Shown here: positions 58,547 through 64,000 of the stretch, piece after piece | Position numbering within the stretch: position 1 is the first letter of the stretch | Layout: the number at the start of each line of letters is the position of its first letter | Assembly: GCF_014642635.1 (NCBI RefSeq) | Contig: NZ_BMIQ01000008.1 | Coordinates: 124,001 to 188,000, forward strand | Direction of reading: 5' to 3' | From: Aureimonas endophytica | GTDB taxonomy: Bacteria > Pseudomonadota > Alphaproteobacteria > Rhizobiales > Rhizobiaceae | DNA length: 64,000 bases | The notes under the pieces: generated by a model | Seen by the model: only the letters and a program-made list of their open reading frames with translations | What the model was told of the DNA's origin: nothing | Database searches by the model: none | Program-made: the position numbers and the translations under genes

Positions 58547-58672
58547 ATGCGGCCGTTGCAGGATAAGCTCATAGAGCGCTCAAAAACAACGACAACGGGC
58601 ACTGCCGAGTTTAAGCGGAATTTAAGCCGGCCCCACCTATCTGGCCACTGACCTCTTCGGTTGGAGGACCAG

Positions 58673-59578
58673 ATGCATGACGCTCTCGACCATATTCTGG
58701 CGCTTTCCGAGGACAGCGCGGCACTGATTGGTCTTTACGACCCCGCCGATCGTCTCCGATACGCCAATGCCGCCTTCCGGGCAGCGTTCTTCGTCGGGCC
58801 GGCGGAGACGCCGACCTTCGCCGAGATCCTCCGGCGCAATCACGCGGCCGGCCGCAGCACCCGGATCGTCCAACCCGATTTCGAGGCCTGGCTCGCTTCG
58901 GCCGTGTCGCGGCGCGCGAAGCTGCGCCACCGCCGCGTCCTGTCCGATCTCCTCGACGGCCGCTGGCTGTCGATCAACGAGAATGTCCTGCCGAACGGCT
59001 GGTCGCTTTTCGTCGGCCTGGATGTCACGGACCTGCGCAGCTGCGATCTGCAGCTGCAGAGCGACCGCGACGCGGCGCTGAAAGCGGCGCAGACGGACGA
59101 ACTGACGGGCATTTCGAACCGCCGCCACATCATGGCGGTGCTCGCATCGATGATCACCGGCGAACTCTCGGGTCCGATGGCGGGCGGCTGCGCCTGCCTC
59201 CTCGACATCGACCATTTCAAGCGCATCAACGATTCCTTCGGCCATCCGGCCGGCGATGCCGTGATCACCGACATCGCACGCGCCCTCCAGGCCGCCATCC
59301 GCCCGCGCGATGCGCTCGGCCGCGTCGGCGGCGAGGAATTCCTGCTGGTCCTGCCGGAAACGAGCTTCGAGGACGGTGAGGCGCTGGTCGAGAAACTGTT
59401 GCGGGGCGTCGCCACGCGACGGCCGCTCGTCGCCCAACCCTCGATACGGATCACCTGTTCGGCGGGTCTCGTCGCCTATCGGCGCGGCGAGAGCGTGGAA
59501 GCGGTCTATGCCCGCGCCGACAAGGCCCTCTATGCCGCGAAGGCGGGCGGCCGGAACCGGCTCTGCAAGGCGGCGTGA
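58673..59578 (+). CDS. PAS-GGDEF diguanylate cyclase
   Basis: 301 residues. A PAS-like sensor (ALIGLYDPADRLRYANAAFR) occupies about 15-125, followed by a linker and the GGDEF domain (TDELTGISNRRHIMAVL onward). The active site is GGEEF, which is functional, and the allosteric I-site RxxD (R-P-R-D) lies exactly five residues before it, so c-di-GMP feedback inhibition is expected. No membrane segment, so a soluble sensor. GGAGGACC precedes the ATG. Confidence 0.92.
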   Translation: MHDALDHILALSEDSAALIGLYDPADRLRYANAAFRAAFFVGPAETPTFAEILRRNHAAGRSTRIVQPDFEAWLASAVSRRAKLRHRRVLSDLLDGRWLSINENVLPNGWSLFVGLDVTDLRSCDLQLQSDRDAALKAAQTDELTGISNRRHIMAVLASMITGELSGPMAGGCACLLDIDHFKRINDSFGHPAGDAVITDIARALQAAIRPRDALGRVGGEEFLLVLPETSFEDGEALVEKLLRGVATRRPLVAQPSIRITCSAGLVAYRRGESVEAVYARADKALYAAKAGGRNRLCKAA

Positions 59579-59591
59579 GGCGCGCCGCCTC

Positions 59592-60110
59592 CTACCAGTC
59601 GGGGTCTGCCGACTGGTCGCCGCGAAGTTCGGCGAGGCGCCGGAGCGTCGCGGGCGTCACCGCCTCCGGCAGGGCGTCGAGGGGGAAGAAGCCGCTTTCG
59701 GCGATCTCGCGATCGGCGGGCTTCGGCGCCGTCTGATGCACCAGCGGACACTGAAAGAAAAGGACATGATCGCGCCCGAGCCCCGAGCGGTTGAAATGCA
59801 CGCTGACGAGGCGGGGCGGCGCGGCGAGACGCAGGTTGCCCTCCTCGCCGAGCTCGCGCGCGACGGCGCTCGCCGCCGTCTCGCCGGGATCGAGGCCGCC
59901 GCCCGGCAGATACCAGCCGCTCATATAGGTGTGCCGCACCAGGAACACCGCGCCGGACGCGTCGAAGGCGGCGGCGCGGATGCCGAGCGTCATCGGCCGG
60001 GCGGCGAGCATCGCCAGATGGCGCAGGCGCCGCGCCGTCTTCGTGCCGTCGAGAAGACGCAGGAGCAGGGACTTCTCCTCGGCCCCGCTTCGGCTAGATG
60101 AGGAGACCAT
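59592..60110 (-). CDS. Nudix hydrolase
   Basis: 172 residues. The Nudix box is GGGLDPGETAASAVARELGE followed by E-G-N-L, in which the second conserved glycine is shifted by one from GX5EX7REUXEEXGU; WYLPGGGLDPGE and VFLVRHTYMSGW place it among NUDIX proteins of the ADP-ribose/unknown type. The start codon overlaps the divergent metallophosphoesterase start by two bases (CAT/ATG at 60108-60111), so the true start may be further in. Substrate unknown. Confidence 0.85.
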   Translation of the reverse strand: MVSSSSRSGAEEKSLLLRLLDGTKTARRLRHLAMLAARPMTLGIRAAAFDASGAVFLVRHTYMSGWYLPGGGLDPGETAASAVARELGEEGNLRLAAPPRLVSVHFNRSGLGRDHVLFFQCPLVHQTAPKPADREIAESGFFPLDALPEAVTPATLRRLAELRGDQSADPDW

Positions 60111-61065
60111 GTTCCGGCTCGCCCATATTTCCGACATCCATCTCGGCCCCCTCCCGGAGCTTTCGTTCCGCCAGCTCGTATCGAAGCGGGTGACGGGCTA
60201 TTACAACTGGCAGCGCAACCGCAAGAAGATGATGTTCGGCGAGACGCTGCTCTCGCTGACCACCGACATGCATGCGCAGAAGCCCGATCACGTCTGCGTC
60301 ACGGGCGATCTGGTCAATCTCGCGACGACGCAGGAGATCGTCGCGGCAGGGGCCTGGCTGAAGGATCTCGGCCCCCCGCGCGACGTTTCCGTGGTGCCGG
60401 GCAATCACGACGCCTATGTGCCGGGCGCCCTGCGCAAGGCCTGCCATGAGTGGCACAACTACATGGTGGGCGACAATCCGTCGGCCGCCATCGGCCAGCT
60501 CTTTCCCTATGTGCGGATGCGCGGCCCCGTGGCGATCTTCGGCGTCTCGACGGCGGAGGCGACGGCACCCTTCTTCGCCACCGGCACCTTCAAGCGCGGA
60601 CAGGCCCTGCAACTGGCGCGCATGCTGACCGCCTGCCGGGCGACGGGCCATTTCTGCGTCGTCCTCATTCATCACCCGCCGGTCGCCGGCTCGACGGCTT
60701 GGCACAAGCGGCTGATCGGCAAACAATATTTCTGGAAGGTCATTCGCGAGGCCGGCGCCGATCTGGTGCTGCACGGCCATACCCATCTCGACACGCTCTA
60801 CTGGATCGCCGGGCTCGACGGGCTGGTGCCGGTGGTGGGCGTTCCCTCGGCCAGCCAGAATCCCGGCGGCGACAAGCCGGCGGCGCGCTACAACCTTTTC
60901 GACATCGAGGGCGAGCCGGGCGCCTGGACGGTGACGCAGCGCGAACGCGGCCTCCGACCGGAGGGTGCGGGGCTGGGCTGGATCCGCGAGCGCCGGCTGA
61001 CCAGCCGGGGGGAGGCGGTGGATGTCCAGCGCGTCGAGGACACGACGGCGGTCGAGCCGGCCTGA
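60109..61065 (+). CDS. Calcineurin-like metallophosphoesterase
   Basis: 318 residues with the complete binuclear-metal set: AHISDIHLG (D, H), VTGDLVN (D), VPGNHD (N, H), IHHPP (H) and LHGHTHLD (H, H). Relatives hydrolyse cyclic nucleotides, UDP-diacylglucosamine or phosphodiesters; the exact one is not deducible. AGGAG lies in front of the ATG, which supports this start over a longer upstream frame. Divergent from the Nudix gene with overlapping starts. Confidence 0.9.
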   Translation: MFRLAHISDIHLGPLPELSFRQLVSKRVTGYYNWQRNRKKMMFGETLLSLTTDMHAQKPDHVCVTGDLVNLATTQEIVAAGAWLKDLGPPRDVSVVPGNHDAYVPGALRKACHEWHNYMVGDNPSAAIGQLFPYVRMRGPVAIFGVSTAEATAPFFATGTFKRGQALQLARMLTACRATGHFCVVLIHHPPVAGSTAWHKRLIGKQYFWKVIREAGADLVLHGHTHLDTLYWIAGLDGLVPVVGVPSASQNPGGDKPAARYNLFDIEGEPGAWTVTQRERGLRPEGAGLGWIRERRLTSRGEAVDVQRVEDTTAVEPA

Positions 61066-61123
61066 GGCATAAGGCCGCCTTTTTCGTGGAGCCCGGGGCC
61101 ACCCTCATGTAGAGGGGATGGCG

Positions 61124-62368
61124 ATGCGCGCCCTGCCCCTACCCGCCATCAGCGCGGGCCTTCTCGCCGCCTTCGTCGGCTTCACCAGCTCCTTCTCGGT
61201 CGTGCTCGGCGGCCTGATCGGCGTCGGCGCGACGCAAGTCGAAGCCGCGTCCGGCCTGATGGCGCTGTCGATCGCCATGGGCCTCTGCGCCATCCTGCTC
61301 AGCCTGCGCCACCGCATGCCGATCTCCGTCGCCTGGTCGACGCCGGGCGCCGCGCTGCTGGCGGGCGCCGCCGCGCCGCAGGGCGGCTTCCCGACGGCGG
61401 TCGGCGCCTTTCTCCTCGCCGCGCTTCTCGTGATCCTCGCCGGCACGCTGCGCCCGCTCGGCCGGCTGATCGCGGCGATTCCGGGCTCGATCGCCAATGC
61501 GATGCTCGCCGGCATCATCTTCTCGCTCTGCCTCGCCCCGGTGAAGGCGATCGCGTCCGAGCCGCTGCCGGGCCTCGCCATCGCCGCCACCTGGATGCTC
61601 GTCGGCCGTGTCCGGCGCCTTCTTGCCGTACCGGCCGCCGCCCTCGTCGCCATCGCCGCCATTCTGGCCACGAAAGGCGGCGGCATCGATCCGGCCTCCC
61701 TCCTGCCGCGTCCGGTCCTGATCGCGCCGAGCTTCGACTGGCAGAGCGCGATCGGCATCGCCCTGCCCCTCTTCCTGGTCACCATGGCCTCGCAGAACAT
61801 TCCGGGCCTGACCGTGCTCAAGGTGAACGGCTACCAGCCGCCGGCCGGTCCGCTCTTCACCGCGACCGGGCTCTTCTCGCTGCTCGCCGTGCCCTTCGGC
61901 GGCCATGCGGTGAATCTCGCCGCGATCACCGCCGCGATCTGCGCCGGCGAGGAAGCCGGCCCCGATCCCGATCGCCGCTGGTGGGCCGGCGTCGTCTCAG
62001 GGGTCGCCTATGTGATCTTCGGGCTCGGCGCGGGCGCCGTCACCGCCTTCGCCAGCCTGTCGCCGCTGCTCATCGAGGCGGCGGCCGGTCTGGCGCTGAT
62101 CGGCGCGCTGACCGCCTCGCTCCAGGCCGCGATGGCGAGCGCGGACGAGCGCAACGCCGCCGCCGTGACCTTTCTCACGACCGCCTCCGGCATCGCCTTT
62201 CTCGGCATCAGCGCGCCGTTCTGGGGTCTCCTCGCCGGTGCCGCGATGCTGGCGCTCGTCCGCTTCGGCGCGCCCGCCATCGGTTCGGCGCAACCGGCCG
62301 CGACGCCCGTCGTCAGGGCGCCCGAGACCGGTCCGATCGAGAGACGGCCGCTGCCCGGCTCGCTCTGA
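61124..62368 (+). CDS. benE: BenE-type benzoate:H+ symporter family protein
   Basis: 414 residues, about twelve hydrophobic segments. Family motifs are GFTSSFSVVLGGLIGVGATQ, ISVAWSTPGAALL and ASQNIPGLTVLKVNGYQPPA (20 residues). BenE proteins import benzoate or related aromatic acids, or export small carboxylates. Two ATGs lie six bases apart; AGAGGGG is spaced correctly only for the second (61124). The next genes do not form a benzoate pathway. Confidence 0.88.
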   Translation: MRALPLPAISAGLLAAFVGFTSSFSVVLGGLIGVGATQVEAASGLMALSIAMGLCAILLSLRHRMPISVAWSTPGAALLAGAAAPQGGFPTAVGAFLLAALLVILAGTLRPLGRLIAAIPGSIANAMLAGIIFSLCLAPVKAIASEPLPGLAIAATWMLVGRVRRLLAVPAAALVAIAAILATKGGGIDPASLLPRPVLIAPSFDWQSAIGIALPLFLVTMASQNIPGLTVLKVNGYQPPAGPLFTATGLFSLLAVPFGGHAVNLAAITAAICAGEEAGPDPDRRWWAGVVSGVAYVIFGLGAGAVTAFASLSPLLIEAAAGLALIGALTASLQAAMASADERNAAAVTFLTTASGIAFLGISAPFWGLLAGAAMLALVRFGAPAIGSAQPAATPVVRAPETGPIERRPLPGSL

Positions 62369-62377
62369 CGCGCCGCG

Positions 62378-62992
62378 TCAGCGCAGCGTCAGGCCGCGCA
62401 TCGTGGCGAGGCCATAGAGAATCGCAGCGCCGACCACCATGCCGATCAACAGCCAGGACAGCGCGAAGGCGGCGCCCGGACCGCGCGGCTTCGCCACCGG
62501 CGCCCGGATCGGCTCGTCCGAGGCGCCATTGGCCGGCGCGGGCGGCGCATGGCCGACCGAGCCGTAACGATCGAGCTCGGCAAAGGCCTTTTCCCGCTCG
62601 ACGATCCGTTCGGCAATATAGGTGGTGATGCGGTCGGCGATCGCATGCATGTCCGGCGATTCGGCCAGCGTCACCCGGCCGATGCGCGTTTCGCGCACGA
62701 AACGGTAGGTGCGCCGGTCACGGGCCATGGTCACATGCGCCGTGCCGTCGATCCAGAAGCGCGGCTGCGGCCCGCCGGAAATCGTGAAATCGAAGAAGTC
62801 GTCGCCGGCCGGAATGTCGTCGATGACGCTTTGCAGCGCCTCGGCCAGGATCTCCAGCCGCGCCCGGTCGGCCTCGCGGATGTCGACCACGACGTCGCTG
62901 CGATGCGCGGCGGCGATCTTGGCGGCGCGCACCGCATCGGCGAGCCGCCGAGTGCCCGTCAGCGACGTCACCTTGTCATTGCCGTCAGCCAT
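62378..62992 (-). CDS. Hypothetical tail-anchored membrane protein
   Basis: 204 residues. A soluble N-terminal part of ~145 residues (VTSLTGTRRLADAVRAAKIA, later FWIDGTAHVTMARDRRTYRF) is followed by an Ala/Pro linker and one C-terminal membrane helix (ALSWLLIGMVVGAAILYGLA). Similar proteins are widespread in Hyphomicrobiales without known function. Convergent with benE, separated by a TGACGCG/CGCGTCA palindrome. Divergence from neighbouring base composition is not seen. Confidence 0.78.
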   Translation of the reverse strand: MADGNDKVTSLTGTRRLADAVRAAKIAAAHRSDVVVDIREADRARLEILAEALQSVIDDIPAGDDFFDFTISGGPQPRFWIDGTAHVTMARDRRTYRFVRETRIGRVTLAESPDMHAIADRITTYIAERIVEREKAFAELDRYGSVGHAPPAPANGASDEPIRAPVAKPRGPGAAFALSWLLIGMVVGAAILYGLATMRGLTLR

Positions 62993-63071
62993 CGCTCTCG
63001 TCGTTCCCGCCGCGGTTCCCGTATTCGTTCAATTGCCCATCTTTGCCGCCACGGCAATCTCCGGCAAGGGC

Positions 63072-64000
63072 TCAGATGCGCTTCGTGGTCGAGATCCGGC
63101 GCGGATCGGTGCGAAGATGCAGAAGCGCGGGGCCGCCGAAGGCCAGGGCCTCGGCCAGCGCCGGGGCGAAATCGGCCGTGCGCGTCACCGTGGCGCCGAA
63201 GCCGCCATGGCTGCGGGCGAGCGCCGCGAAATCGGGATTGCGGATCTGCGTGCCGGAGATCCGGCCCGGATAGCGCATTTCCTGATGCATGCGGATCGTG
63301 CCGTACTGGCTGTTGTCGACGAGGAGCACGACGAGCGCCGCCTCCTCTTCCGCCGCCGTCGCGAATTCCTGGCTCGTCATCTGGAAACAGCCGTCGCCGG
63401 CGAAGCAGACGACGGTGCGCTCGGGATGGCGCAGCTTTGCCGCCACGGCCGCCGGCAGACCGTAGCCCATCGAGCCGGAGGTCGGCGCGAGCTGCGACAG
63501 CCGGTCGGCGAAGCGGCCGTGGCGATGCAGCCAGCCGCCGTAATTGCCGGCGCCGTTCGTATAGGTGGTCGTCGCCGGCAGGGTCGCGGCGAGATGGGCC
63601 ATGACCGCGTCGAGATCGACCGGCTCCGCCTCGGCTGAGGGGACGGGCGTCGACCATTCCAGATAGTCGCGATGCGCCGCTTCCGCCGCGCCGGACCAGA
63701 GAACCGTCGCGGGCGGGGCGAGTTGCACCGCGCGGCGCGCGAAGGATACGGGGTCGGCATGGATGGCGAGGGCCGGGTGATAGAGCCGGCCGAGTTCGCG
63801 CGCTTCGGGCAGAACATGAACGAGCTGCTGTTTCGGTTTTGGAATCGCCAGCAACTCGTAGCACTGGCTGGGCATTTCGCCGAAGCGGGCCCCGACGGCG
63901 AGGATCAGGTCGGCCGCTTCCAGCCGCGCCCGCAGCTTCGGCGCGATGCCGATTCCGACATCGCCGGCATGGTTGGGATGCAGGCTCGGAAACAGCATCT
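63072..64000 (-). CDS. Thiamine-diphosphate-dependent enzyme, acetolactate synthase-like (5' end cut by window edge)
   Basis: About 309 residues are visible, running off the right edge, which is the N-terminal side. The middle FAD/NAD-like domain (ADLILAVGARFGEMPSQCYE) and the C-terminal ThDP-binding domain are present: GDGCFQMTSQEFATAAEEEA followed by V-D-N-S-Q-Y-G, the GDG-x(~25)-N ThDP/Mg motif. The YTNGAGNYGGWLHRH and GSMGYGLPAAVAAKLRHPE segments resemble acetolactate synthase and benzoylformate decarboxylase-like enzymes. Without the first half the substrate cannot be set. Confidence 0.85.
   Translation of the reverse strand, partial: MLFPSLHPNHAGDVGIGIAPKLRARLEAADLILAVGARFGEMPSQCYELLAIPKPKQQLVHVLPEARELGRLYHPALAIHADPVSFARRAVQLAPPATVLWSGAAEAAHRDYLEWSTPVPSAEAEPVDLDAVMAHLAATLPATTTYTNGAGNYGGWLHRHGRFADRLSQLAPTSGSMGYGLPAAVAAKLRHPERTVVCFAGDGCFQMTSQEFATAAEEEAALVVLLVDNSQYGTIRMHQEMRYPGRISGTQIRNPDFAALARSHGGFGATVTRTADFAPALAEALAFGGPALLHLRTDPRRISTTKRI

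Noticed and set aside
62366-62380. TGACGCG-C-CGCGTCA as a bidirectional terminator between benE and the hypothetical gene
   Set aside because: The loop would be a single base and no T-run follows on either strand.

Overview
The window is one 64 kb stretch of GC-rich chromosome from an alphaproteobacterium, most likely a member of the Hyphomicrobiales (Rhizobiales). The support is the gene content (PetP/PetR-type regulators, a BA14K-like secreted protein, an extensin-like protein, an UvrB with long extra tails, a lgt-midA-pgeF cluster, an L25/Ctc-pth-ychF row), the mosaic palindromic repeats of the rhizobial RIME type, and two promoters of the alphaproteobacterial EcfG general-stress type. I cannot name a genus. 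No rRNA, tRNA, CRISPR array, prophage or insertion sequence was seen.

Layout. 1-6 kb: a glutathione transferase (cut by the left edge), aspartate aminotransferase, a second GST, an EamA exporter coupled to a hotdog thioesterase, a block of palindromic repeats and an extensin-like secreted protein. 6-9 kb: uvrB. 9-10.4 kb: one clearly AT-richer foreign gene, an AlbA_2/Schlafen-like ATP-binding regulator. 10.4-16.3 kb: a gene-poor stretch with a small lipoprotein, more repeats, structured non-coding DNA, a HAD hydrolase and a small secreted protein that both have EcfG-type promoters, a second small secreted protein, pyroglutamyl peptidase, a cold-shock protein with a long leader, and a BA14K-like secreted protein behind a near-perfect sigma-54 promoter. 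16.3-20.9 kb: MBL hydrolase and ilvE, then a MarR-OmpR-histidine kinase trio resembling petP-petR. 20.9-27.9 kb: CsaA-like protein, proC, YbjN (coupled), UbiK-like protein, lgt, MidA-like methyltransferase, pgeF, an M24 protein lacking metal ligands, a lipoprotein. 28-34.6 kb: prs, corA, an EamA transporter, rplY, pth, ychF, two MaoC-like genes. 34.7-41.5 kb: cytochrome bc1 (petABC) and a two-gene ABC exporter. 41.6-49.5 kb: trmL, a MazEF-type toxin-antitoxin pair, hemF, an MscS-family channel, CCA-adding enzyme, a Nudix hydrolase, DUF1285. 49.7-56.7 kb: a MoxR-DUF58-DUF4159-membrane protein operon with a large palindromic repeat inside it. 56.8-64 kb: GNAT, glutathionyl-hydroquinone reductase, a PAS-GGDEF diguanylate cyclase, Nudix, a metallophosphoesterase, BenE, a hypothetical membrane protein and a thiamine-diphosphate enzyme cut by the right edge.

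Most of the window is conserved chromosomal housekeeping. Many genes are translationally coupled through ATGA or GTGA overlaps. The parts most worth a second look are the foreign AlbA_2 gene, the EcfG- and sigma-54-type promoters in the gene-poor 10-16 kb stretch together with its structured non-coding DNA, the MoxR operon of unknown function with its internal repeat, and the palindrome in front of the toxin-antitoxin pair.
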